64,000 nucleotides of DNA, taken from Amphiura filiformis (lineage: Eukaryota > Echinodermata > Ophiuroidea > Amphilepidida > Amphiuridae). Each line of letters opens with the position of its first letter. Position 1 is the first letter of the stretch. The translations under genes were made by a program, and so were the position numbers. Below are positions 53,601-63,420 of the stretch, piece after piece. The notes below the pieces were generated by a model, which ran no database searches, was not told where the DNA came from, and saw only the letters and a program-made list of their open reading frames with translations. Where the stretch lies: positions 35,073,293 to 35,137,292 of the forward strand of contig NC_092639.1 in the NCBI RefSeq assembly GCF_039555335.1, written 5' to 3'.

Positions 53601-56600
53601 ACTTATTGTTCTTAAGAACTACGGATGTTGGTAATGAAATTAGTGGAAGTTTGTATCCTTGCTCAATAATACTTATTACAAATTCATTTGCACCAATTGA
53701 GCGCCAAAATTGAACAGACGTTTTGAGTCTTCCTTTAATGAAAGGATCAGAAGTACCCGATTCGTAATCATAATAATTCTTCATCATGTAAAAAAAGTCC
53801 AAAAAATATGGAAGTTCCGGTAGATTAATGATATCAGAGGCGTTGAAAACCGATGTTCTTGGAAGATCTATAAACAAGGCAAGAAAAAAGAAACAAAACA
53901 TAATTCCTATGCCAACATTTTATATAGGCATAGACTACTTGCAGCGTCAGCGACCACACCCACGCTGGTATGCTTTCTTTAAAAGGCCATCGCCCATATA
54001 CAATAACGATCATCAAGACCATTAGGCCTACATGATAATATATCCATCATGGATCAATTATTTTATCATTACCATGTTAATTCATGCCAGTGCAAAATTC
54101 ATATTTTAATTTAAAAAACTAACCTGTTGTCATTTGCAGAGATTTCTGAAAATCAGTGGTTGATGACTGGGGGGCCAGTAGGTGGGGGTGGGTGCCACTG
54201 GGTCGCTTAAACGGACAGTTTGCTCTGAAATGCCCTGGTCGCCCACATCCAAAACAGTTACCGAGCTTTGCGGTGAGAATCCAATTCCAAAACTGCGTCT
54301 GTTGAATTGGTTAGAGCCGCGAAAAAAATCAGTAGAAGTAGCCGCCATGTTGGATTTGAAATTTGGGTCTTGAGTACGGCGCTTGGACGAATCTGATTTT
54401 TGACGAATTTGGTGTTTTTTACGAGCTGCCCCACGGTTCTGTGCTGACCGTGATACGCTTGTCATCTTCGCTATCTGACGAAGGTCATCCTCTTCGTATT
54501 CTTCTACCGCCAACCAGCCCCGTCACTCTTGTCTGCGAGACGAATCAGCTTATTTCTGTGTTTAATACTACGCCGCAGCCTGTTTCAGCACTTCTTTTGC
54601 TTCACCCACTTTATTCTTCTCAAGAAATACGCTCGCTTCTTCAACTTTATCTCCTACCTCAGTATTGAACCGCCATTGTTTCTTGTTGCTTTTATAATTA
54701 ACTTCCGGTTCTGGCGCTTGTAGCTTTTCCACTTTTTCCCTGGTCAGCGAACTTTGATCCGTAATTTCCTTGCGAAAACTATCCAGTTTGCCTTCAAAGT
54801 AAGACTTGAAATTGTCCAACACTCCTGCGAATTCTTGTGTAGAACCAGTAGGTTTACTCTTGGCCCTTGGCTTGGTCCCGATTCCTCCTCGGACATAGTA
54901 ATTAATAACCGATGTACAACTGACTGCCACGAATCGAACAAGCATACACGCACAAGGACAATACTCCGTGCCGATCTAGCTGTTATGAGCGAAAGACATC
55001 AAGTGACAACGCCTAGATTCTTTCCGAATCACCTTACATGCCTGAGTGAACCAACTCTGAAACGCCTTTGTTAATTGATAACAATTACGCTATCAATAAA
55101 TGCTTACTCATGTATGCTTCATCTCTGTATAGAAAATACATTTTCATTCTCTATGCACCTTTCCCATTGGCATTAACCCTTTGAACCCAGAATTTAAAAT
55201 AAGCAATGATGACGTGACCCTGAATTATCTGTATAAATTACCATACATTTGTCTAATTGGAGGCATAAAGTTGTCCTTGGACTGTATTTATGATTTATAT
55301 ATAATATGCCCTTGTGTGTTCATTTACTTATTTATTTATTTGCATATTTATTCATTTATTCATTCATCCTTTCATTCATTTATTTATAATATATAACAGA
55401 ATGTTATGGCATTTGTGTGATATGCTTCTATTTTCAGGTGTCAGTATCCCACTCCTGACACCAGAAATATTATTACTATAAAAAGTTGTTGTTGTTAACA
55501 TTGTTGTTTTTAAATTGTTTTTGTTTACTAAAAAAATATAAATTAGAAGTCAAGCATGATTGTTACCCATAATCTGATAGTTGTTTAAAAAACAAAGCAA
55601 CATTAATTATGCAAATTTGCTTTTCATGTTACTTTTTTAGTCAATGTCAGTCGGTACCTGGGAGATCATATCCTCTTGATGATCAATATCAGTAATACAT
55701 ATCGTCACGTAATGCTTTGTTGACGTTGTTTCTTCAATTCACTTGACCTGATATTGATCGCTGCATATGATCATAGATTTTAGTATGTGATTATGATAGT
55801 TGTTTATCGAATATTACAGTGTGTCTGGAAAAAAACCCACACCACTGGGCCCCATATGAAAGAATTTACATGCATTGCAAGGTCTACATTTAAATTTGAA
55901 ACAAGCTGGAAAGTCAAACAATGAAGCAAGTGAGAAAATCAATCATGCAAGAGAAAAAGTAAACCAAATGATTTCTTTATCTTACATAAACAGCAGACTA
56001 GCAGTGCTATGGGTGACTGATCGGGAGGGGTGGGGCCACTTTGTGGGGAGTAGTGGGACCAGAGGTTCTCGACCTGATTAGATTTTCAGGTCATTTGGGG
56101 TCATCTGTGGTCACCCAGGGGTCATCTGAGGTCAAATTACTGAAAACTGTCGTATGGGCATGAATTTTGGTGGGTACAGTCAACAATTAGCCAAATTTTT
56201 GGAATGTCATTTCGGGGTCATCTGAAGTCACACAGGGGTCATCTGAGGTCAAATTACTAAAAATTGTTGTATGGGCATGAAACTTGGGTACAGTCAACAT
56301 TTAGAGTCAAATTTTTGGAAGGTCATTTTGGGGTCATCCAAGGTCACCAAGGGGTCATCTGAGGTCAAATTACTAAAATCTGTTGTATGGGAATGAAACT
56401 TGGGTACATTCAACAGTTAGAGTTAAATTATTTGGAAGGTCATTTCAGGGTCATCTGAGGTCACCCAGGGGTCATCTGAGGTCAAATTACCAAAATCTGT
56501 TGTATGGGCATGAAACTTGGTGGGTACAGTCAACATTTAGAGCCAAATTTTTGGAAGGTTATTTTGGGGTCATCCGAGGTCATCCAGGAGTCATCTGAGG

Positions 56601-59600
56601 TCAAATTACTAAAAACTATCATATGGGCATGAAACTTTGTTGGTACAGTCAACATTTAGAGCCAAATGTTTGGAAGGTCATTTCGGGGTCACCATGGGTT
56701 GCAGGTTCATTAACTTCTACTTTAGAAAAGTAATTGCGAAAGCAGGCGGTTGCAAAAGCAGGCGAACCACCTTGTCATCTATGCAAGGATCTTGTATGCA
56801 TTCTTACAAATTTCTTGTGCTGGGTGCCAAATATTGGGCTGTGAAAGGGGTCCAGGGAGCTGTTCCGTGTCAGTGCATTTTGCTGTTGTGTCAGTTGGAC
56901 AACTGCTTGGTTACTGACATGTGTTTTGAGTGGAGTATTGAAGTAATCCTGTGTGTAATTTTGGTTCATTTTGATGGACAGGATTTTGAGTAAAGACCCT
57001 GTGAATGATTCACAAGTTGTGAAAAAAAGTTTCTTTTTGTGCTCAGTTTAGATTGAAAACATTGATATTTTGAAACATAGCAACTTCTTAGTCCCCCACT
57101 CCTGCTTCAAACTAGAACTAGCCCAGTTCACAAACCGCGATGCCTCTGTAGATCATCATACAGGTATCAGAGTACAGCACAGAAGCCCATAGGCCATAGA
57201 TCCCGGGGGGATCCCGGGGGGATCCCGGGGGGATGGGGGCCTTGGGGGGATTTATCCCCCCCCCAATATTTTGCCAGAGGGGGATGGTCCATACAATAAT
57301 CCCTCCCCCCCCCCAATGCTGATGCCTGATAATGGGTTTCTGACCAAAATTAACCCCATATTTGCCCATTTTAGCCCCCAAAGTGCAAATTTTCACGCGC
57401 TTCGTGCGCATTTATTCTACTCTTACACCATATTTCATCAGTTTAGCTTCAAAATAGTACAAATTTTTCAAAAAGAAATCGACGCCACTGCTGAAGCCTG
57501 TGCTACTTCAACCCTTGTCTCGGTCCCAGCCGGGTTGTGTTCCTTGGTCACTAAACAAAACGTCTAGCGATAACCTGTGCATTGACAATCGCTGATTGGT
57601 TAATGAATTTCCAAATAACATCTTAGGCCCTCCACTACTTGTAGATACCGCAAATGCAAAATGTACGCTAGCTAAGCAGCCACTGAGGCGCCAATCGTCT
57701 GATGTCGCCTTTCATGTCAGCGACTCGCAGCGCATTACTCACATATATTGTGTGGGTTTATTTAACCACATGCATGCCCAGCGCTGATTGACAGCCAAAA
57801 TTTAACCTGATTTTTTAATGAGTTGATGTTCAGCCAATCCGAAAAGACATAGTATGAGGTTGTCGCCAGACGGTTTGTTGTGACGAAGGAGCACAAATCG
57901 GCTGGGACCAAGACTACTTCAAACCTTTGGAGTTTTAGTATAGCACCCTCTATTGGTACAGGCCAATTTATATCAGATTGTGTTTTAAAAATCTATGATG
58001 GGGAAGGGTACCTGGTGATGATTATTTTATACGGTGCTCACAGCTGAACATGCTTCATAAAATTCTGCCCCATTTCCTACTAATAACTTCTAATTTGGCA
58101 TTTCAGTTCCAAATGTTTGTGTCTTTTGCACCCCCACAAAAAAAATTCTGGTGTCACTTTTAAGCTATCGTACGTCATTTCATGTCATCAACTTATATCC
58201 AAACACTTTTTGGAAACAAATTGATGAAATGACGTAGCTTTTGGTTTTTCACTTCTTTGAAAACAAGTGATAATCTGAAGTGTTGTTTTCTAGAATGACA
58301 CGTACAATGTACTAAGACGGTCACAGAGGATGTGATTTATCCCACTTGGAATATTCATGGCATAAGTTACACCAGAGCCAGTATACATTATGAGTGCCAC
58401 ATTAAGTTAGTGATCAATACCAGTCTTTTGAGATAAACCAGGCTTTAACGTTATTCAATGACGCCAATCATAAATTAAATATGAGCTGTCTGGCATAATT
58501 CTCTTAAAAGTGTGGTTTTGAATTAAACATCAGAGGAAGCGGTATACATGGTATCATACAGTACATGACGATATGCAATAATTAGACATCCATGTTTGAA
58601 GTGGTTTAGTTGCTTTATTTGATGAGAAATGACTGCTTTATTTGATGAGAAATGACTGTCCCTTTGTTTTAACATTTGGGGCCATGGGGCCCATAATATT
58701 TGACTTTTCATACACTCCTATATTAAAGCAGCCAATCAGAAAAGCTGTTAGAAAATTGTGTTGACTGATCACTCCTAATTCTCCTAATAAAGCTTAATTA
58801 ATATTCATTACCAATGGACCAATCAGTAAACGAGTTATTGACCTTAACCCCATGAGAACTACATGTACCTGCCGATTGGCCAAAAAGAAGTTCTCATTAT
58901 CAATTGAACCAATCAACAACATTGTTAGAATAATTTCACCACAGAAAAAAATTGGGGTGAATTATTTGCAAAGCTCCATTCTGATTGGTGATTAAAGTAA
59001 AGATATCATGTAATTGACCAACCAGAGGCAATGCTAAACTATTGACAGTGTCAGCAAGTTTGCATTCACGTAATTTGTTATTGACAATAATATTTACATA
59101 TAAATCTTTAAAATCTCATCGGGGAAAATGGAAAGAAATAATCAAATATTTACATCAAACTGCGATGTAATGCAATAAAATACCGGCAATTTGGGGGCTT
59201 TGTAAAATTGTATTCCCTGTTGCCCAATACGTCAACATGTATGCATGCACAAAAAATTAGTGGGACGCGCATTTCTCGACCAGGTTTTTTTTTATGAAGG
59301 CTATAGTGGGAGAGCCTTGGCCCTAGGGCCCATATTATATTACACATGGGGCTCATATACTATACCAATATAATGCTGAAGACCTATTAGTGTACCAAAT
59401 CTGAACCCTGTAGCTACTTTATTTGCTGAGAAACGGCCGGCCCTTTGTTTTAACATGGCCCCTAGCCTTGAACATCTGGGGCCAAAATCCTACCCATGTT
59501 TGCAACACATCCCCGTATGGTCGTTTGTACTGACCCCCAGGCCTGGAAAATTTGTTTATTTCCCAGCAAGAGAGATAAATTTCCCTCCTACTAAGCAGGT

Positions 59601-61468
59601 TTTCTAACCATTTCTTATGTATTTCTTTATCCAGAAAATCAAAATTTCCCTCCAAATGACCAAATTTCTCGGCAAGGAGATAGCCAAATTGCCTATTTTT
59701 CCAGGCCTGCTGACCCCGTGGGCATTGAATAACAAAGAACTGATACAAAATTGATAGTTGCTTATACATTGTTTCATTTGTTATTATCTGTAGATTTCTG
59801 CTGCAGTGTTTGGAGGACTTGGATTCAAGTTTGCGAAAGCTGAATTCCCGATTATTTCTTATCCGTGGACAGCCGGCGGATGTTTTCCCGAGGTTATTCA
59901 AGGTGAGTTTCTTCAGATTTTTGGGTACCGTATCAGCAAATGTAATTTTTGTAATAATTTCAACATCTAAGATATAATTAGCACAACTTTGCTATGGCAC
60001 ATACATGTATGAAATTGCTGTCTACCAAAGATAGCCCACCTAAACCTACATTTGTACATGCTATGTTACATAAAAGTGCCGACTACTGAAGATAACCTAC
60101 ATGTACCGGTACCTAGATGCTAAAAGTGCAGGGACTGTTTAGAGCATTTACAATAGAGTGTAAGGAGAGAATGGTCAACTAAGGAGAGCTAGAAATCACT
60201 CTCCCATATCAGATTTAAGGAGATTTTCAGCAGTTAATGTGGTTCGCTCTTTCCACACAAACAATGTTTGTATGAATGATGTGAAACCAAACTAGCTGTT
60301 GAGGAGACTTACATGTACATGTATTAGTAAATTGTGATTTGTGAAGTGGTAGCCTCCATAGCCGCTGTTTTTGCATGATTTCTCTGGAAATACATTGACT
60401 TGGAGCGTCAAATTACCAAAAACTCATCAACAATGAAAAAAGTCGGGGAATGATGTTGTCGATCGGGTTACGGACCTTTAAGTCCGCAGAAAAAGGCAAG
60501 CTTATTTCTGATGGGGTCCCAAGAAAAGATGAGAGAACAAAAGGGAAAAATGCCTACACAGTGAAATCTGACATCTCTTGACTGAGAGAGTAATGCCAGA
60601 TGTTGTTTGACACTTTGTTTAACTCTAAATGCAGACTTGGTAGGCAGGGGGGGTGTAGTACATGATGTATATATACTTTTTACCCAAGGAACAATGAAAT
60701 ACGATTCACTTAATCTGGTTCTGGTTGACCTGTGATATGTAACATAAAGTGTGATGACGATAATGAAGAAGACATACAAATGTACCTATGTTGTGAAGTG
60801 CTGTGTTGATGATATAAAGAAAATATAAAGAAATGTTATAAAATAATAATGATGCTATGCCAAAAAAAGTATTTGTTAGAAAAATAATGGAGAAGACATA
60901 AACATGTACCATGCGATATAGGCACCATAAAGTGCTCTGTGATGACGATAATGAAGAAGACATAAAAATGTACCTACATGTATGGTATATGTAACATAAA
61001 CTATTGTGTTGACGATATGTGACATGATCGAGGGGAATGAGTTGCATGTCGATAATTTTCAAGTTTTTTACATCATTTTCTGGCAGTTTACAAATGCTAC
61101 AATTTGATGCAAACCCCACCACATCTGGTTACCAATTTATCAATGGCTGAAAACAATATAAAACAAAAGAATTTGAACACTGTTTTTGCCACTATCTCAG
61201 TTCAAATATTAGCGACATCCGCCTCATTCCCATTGATCATGTCACATATAAAGAAAATATAAACATGTTATGAAAAAATTAGGATGCTATGCCAAACAAA
61301 AATTGTGCAATTTTTGTAATTTCAGGAGTGGGGTGTGACCAAGCTTTCCTTTGATGAGGATTCGGAACCGTTTGGCCGTGAACGAGACCAGGCCATTCAA
61401 CTGTTGGCCAAAGATGCAGGGGTGGAAGTGGTTTCTCGATTGTCACACACACTCTATGACCCATTGGA
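50370..61468 (+). CDS. CRY: Cryptochrome, vertebrate/clock-repressor type, 5' part (exons 1-3); gene continues beyond window
   Basis: Joined plus-strand exons 50370-50605, 59794-59902 and 61326-61468 encode the first ~163 residues; the last codon is split at the final donor. A basic 29-residue N-terminal extension precedes the photolyase alpha/beta domain: [13 protein letters not shown] at residues 33-45, then [45 protein letters not shown] and SHTLYDPLE. The [13 protein letters not shown] block and [12 protein letters not shown] fit animal cryptochromes of the vertebrate class better than 6-4 photolyases, which carry other residues there; this is from memory of the families, not a tree. Vertebrate-type CRYs act in the nucleus as repressors of CLOCK:BMAL1. 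FAD-binding and C-terminal exons are missing because the window ends. An in-frame TAA about 35 bp upstream supports the chosen ATG. Confidence 0.92.
52560..53057 (-). pseudogene. RT thumb/connection and RNase H fragment of the Ngaro-type element
   Basis: Encodes [20 protein letters not shown], a helical connection with [20 protein letters not shown], and the first RNase H strand [20 protein letters not shown]. Similarity ends soon after (~52560), where the element appears deleted. Confidence 0.8.
52984..53901 (-). pseudogene. Ngaro/DIRS-type reverse transcriptase, broken
   Basis: Pieces 53901-53554 (upstream linker), 53536-53345 ([19 protein letters not shown], start of the palm) and 53268-52984 ([20 protein letters not shown], then YLDD). 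At 53345-53270 two single-base losses interrupt the expected DLKSGYHHI-type block. Catalytic YLDD is intact in this copy, unlike the DIRS element at 21 kb. Confidence 0.85.
54130..54945 (-). pseudogene. Ngaro-type gag with CCHC zinc knuckle, frameshifted
   Basis: The N-terminal half (to 54568) has [20 protein letters not shown] and an LKQAAA helix. A second frame (from 54513) has [15 protein letters not shown] and a basic [15 protein letters not shown] stretch. A third frame carries [14 protein letters not shown] at 54256-54215, a perfect CX2CX4HX4C knuckle. The order helical N-terminus, EYEEDDL motif, basic region, knuckle is the gag layout of invertebrate Ngaro/DIRS elements. Confidence 0.8.
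55318..55392. repeat. TTTA/TTCA simple repeat
   Basis: Tetranucleotide-like tract of TTTATTTA and TTCATTCA units in cryptochrome intron 1. Confidence 0.75.
56090..56700. repeat. 117 bp tandem repeat array, about 5 copies
   Basis: The word GTCATCTGAGGTCAAATTA starts at about 56121, 56238, 56354, 56471 and 56590, a period of 116-119 bp. Each unit also carries GTATGGGCATGAAACTTGG and several AGGTCA/GGGTCA words. Located in cryptochrome intron 1. Confidence 0.92.
57198..57236. repeat. GATCCCGGGGGG triplication
   Basis: Three tandem GATCCCGGGGGG units followed by GATGGGGG, next to C-runs at 57260 and 57305. Confidence 0.85.
59538..59709. mobile_element. hAT-like MITE, CAGGCCTGGAAA family, with 8 bp TSD
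   Basis: 172 bp, ends CAGGCCTGGAAAATTT and AATTGCC...TTTTTCCAGGCCTG. Exact 8 bp duplication CTGACCCC at 59530-59537 and 59710-59717. The right end is 84 bp upstream of cryptochrome exon 2, inside intron 1. Confidence 0.85.
59794..59902 (+). CDS. CRY: Cryptochrome coding exon 2
   Basis: 109 nt; its first base completes the Arg codon of exon 1 and it ends in AAG|GTGAG (phase 0). Encodes [10 protein letters not shown] through [13 protein letters not shown]. Acceptor ATCTGTAG. Confidence 0.92.
60735..61300. repeat. Two-copy ~195 bp tandem duplication with a MITE in the second copy
   Basis: GTGATGACGATAATGAAGAAG occurs near 60749 and 60941. ATAAAGAAAATATAAA and ATGATGCTATGCCAAA occur near 60815-60860 and again at 61248-61292. 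The spacing becomes regular once the MITE 61018-61246 is removed. Confidence 0.7.
61018..61246. mobile_element. Tc1/mariner-like MITE, TGTGACATGATC family
   Basis: 229 bp. Ends TGTGACATGATCGAGGGGAA and TTCCCATTGATCATGTCACA with ~35 bp of imperfect inverted match, flanked by TA (61016-61017, 61247-61248). Only ~79 bp upstream of cryptochrome exon 3. Confidence 0.75.
61326..61468 (+). CDS. CRY: Cryptochrome coding exon 3
   Basis: 143 nt, acceptor TTTCAG, donor GA|GTAAGT. Encodes [19 protein letters not shown] and the conserved SHTLYDPLE segment. The next expected exon (the NGG-PPLTY region) is not found before 64000. Confidence 0.91.
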
Positions 61469-61653
61469 GTAAGTATTAACTCATGTGACTATTTATGCCT
61501 GTGCAGTATGGCATGCTGTTTTTGCAATGTCCATACTTACGTCCGTACCTGCAGAGAATGGATAGGCGTATTGACCTCCGATTTTCAGGATAGGTGGGTC
61601 ATGGTTGGAAACTCTGCCTTCTTTTTTTGGGTGGTGTTCAAGGTCATATACTG

Positions 61654-61666
61654 AGGTCAAAGGTCA
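61654..61666 (+). promoter_or_regulatory. Perfect DR1 nuclear-receptor motif
   Basis: AGGTCAAAGGTCA, the consensus for RXR-, HNF4- and PPAR-type receptors. Further exact copies are at 62007-62019 (plus) and 7054-7066 (minus). All appear to be part of a dispersed repeat, so function is uncertain. Confidence 0.4.
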
Positions 61667-61684
61667 TTTGAAGTCAGTTTCATG

Positions 61685-61907
61685 CAGGCCCGTAGCCAGG
61701 GGGTGCGGAGTTGCACCCCCAAATGCCAAAGGCCCAAAAAGTCACCTTTTTTGACCTAAAAAGTCCCATTTGCGAGTGTAGCATGCGGAAATTGGTCCAA
61801 AATGTCCAAATGCGCCCCCAGTCCAAAAAGTCCAAATTTTGAAAAGAAAAGGCTCACTTTTTCAAAATCAGCACCCTCCCCAAAAATAAATCCTGGCTAC
61901 TGGCCTG
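61685..61907. mobile_element. hAT-like MITE, CAGGCCCGTAGCCAGG type, with 8 bp TSD
   Basis: 223 bp in cryptochrome intron 3. Ends CAGGCCCGTAGCCAGG and CCTGGCTACTGGCCTG. Exact duplication GTTTCATG at 61677-61684 and 61908-61915. The interior repeats AAAAAGTCC words. Confidence 0.88.
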
Positions 61908-62378
61908 GTTTCATGCTTCCAGCAGATTGACTTCAGATTTTCAGGATAGGTTTGCCATATTCAGACACTGTGGCTCATTTTAGGTGGTGCTCAAGTTCAG
62001 ATACTGAGGTCAAAGGTCAAGAGCCATGAGGTCAACTTATAATATACCATTAAGACTTTTGGTTAAAATTTGAACAGTTTAAATCCTAATATGCATAATG
62101 GGTACATGTACACTGTACCTTCATGTATTTGGTGGTATCCATGGTCACATACAGCAGTCAAAGGTCATTTAAGGTTATGTTTGTTTACCACTCATACATT
62201 TTGTCATTTAACTGTTCTATCTTTTCTAATTTAAATCGGCCCATGGTGCAGGCATCTTGCATCACAAACGTTTCTAGTTTGTTCTGATTTTGCTGCAGCA
62301 TGGTAGTACAAGTATGCTTGACAGTGTGTTTTAGAGACCAAAGTCCCGGGGTAAAGTTCTGCTTAAAAGCCAAAGTAC

Positions 62379-62835
62379 ATAGTCAGATTTTTTACTCGGG
62401 CTTTCGCGATCAATAAGTTAAAGAAAGAAAAACAAAAGAAAGTCGATGCAAAGAAAGAAAGAAAAGGGGAAAAAATTAAAGAAGAAAGAAAGAACTAATG
62501 AAAGAGGAAAGAAGCAAGTTCTGCTTAAAATCCAATGTACAATTGTACATAGTCGGATTTTTTACTTGGGCTTTCGTGATCAATAAACTGGTAGATTCCA
62601 AAATTGTTTAGTATTGAAGTAAACCATTATAATATGCAAGATATGTTGCATTCGATTTTATCACTTTTATTGTCACTAATCATCTAATTATATATACTCT
62701 TTATGACCATTTTACTATTGAACACTTTAATTTTAAATAATTATCAGTATAATTTTGAGTTCAACGGAATGTGTTAATTCATCATGATTAAATAATAATA
62801 ACATATTTTTATCAAAATTTGACTATGGCATAGTC
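62379..62835. repeat. Family C repeat copy with internal duplication and AAAG-rich spacer
   Basis: CATAGTCRGATTTTTTACT...GGGCTTTCGYGATCAATAA occurs at 62379-62418 and 62546-62585, separated by a GAAA-rich tract. From 62560 on the sequence follows the arm of 44513-45571 (AATAAACTGGTAGATTCC, AGTATAATTTTGAGTTCAAC, GACTATGGCATAGTCTA). Confidence 0.65.
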
Positions 62836-62989
62836 TAGTAAAGGGATAATGCAAGAGGTTATGGTAAAATACCACCAGAAAAAATTGCTTACAAATAAAA
62901 TTGATAATTGACTGCTTGTTATGAAAGAAAATATGTCAGATACTAGCATTAGAAATTTGAACATGTCTTTGATTTTTTGTGGCACATGG

Positions 62990-63420
62990 CTAGAGTTGTA
63001 GGACATCATCATCACCAACCACGTACAGAATAACTGTATTTTTAAACCCTGGGAAACAAGCAATCTGTAGTTGAGATCGGCCATTGCCATTTTGAGGAAT
63101 AGGAGTAAAATCATAATATTTTGGAACAGAATACTTTTTCAATACTTTTGCTGTCTGTGTTTGATCATGGATAGGTCAAGAGGTTATCAATACCCTCTAA
63201 GTTTGTAGAGTGTTTTAGGACATCATATCATCAACCACTTGCAGTCTAATGTATTTTCATCCCTATAGCCTGCAAACTGTAGTAGTTTAGATGGCCATTG
63301 CCATTTTGAGGAATAGGAGTAAAATCATATTTTGAAACAGGATACTTATTCAATAAGTACATGTATTGCTGGTTTTTTTTTGTTCATGGATAGGACAAGA
63401 GATTTTCAATATTTTAACAA
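62990..63420. repeat. Two-copy tandem repeat, ~215 bp unit
   Basis: GGCCATTGCCATTTTGAGGA occurs at 63079 and 63293. CATGGATAGG(T/A)CAAGAG and AGGACATCAT words are repeated with the same spacing. In cryptochrome intron 3. Confidence 0.75.

Larger units (their letters stand above)
52488..54953 (-). mobile_element. Ngaro/DIRS-type retroelement (gag-RT-RNase H), decayed, recombinase missing
   Basis: Minus strand order: gag (54945-54130), RT (53901-52984), RNase H start (about 52640-52560). The RT shows [36 protein letters not shown] and intact active site VLYLDDGW. The connection and RNase H parts show [16 protein letters not shown] and [16 protein letters not shown]. Single-base losses break the frame near 53345-53270. 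Coding similarity stops after the first RNase H block, near 52560; no tyrosine recombinase follows down to 50606. Ngaro versus DIRS is inferred from the gag type. Confidence 0.82.
50606..59793. other. Cryptochrome intron 1 (9.2 kb)
   Basis: Contains the antisense Ngaro/DIRS-type element (52560-54950), a 117 bp tandem array (56090-56700), short simple repeats and an hAT-like MITE. 50606-52400, 55080-55860 and 57600-59500 hold no feature I can identify apart from simple AT-rich sequence. Confidence 0.6.
59903..61325. other. Cryptochrome intron 2
   Basis: 1.4 kb, AT-rich. Holds the 195 bp tandem duplication and the mariner-like MITE in its second half. Nothing else identified. Confidence 0.5.

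Noticed and set aside
56090-56700. CRISPR-like regular repeat array
   Set aside because: The 117 bp unit repeats continuously without unique spacers, in an animal intron.
59419-59901. 160-codon minus-strand ORF
   Set aside because: It is antisense to cryptochrome exon 2 and runs through an hAT-like MITE; not a gene.
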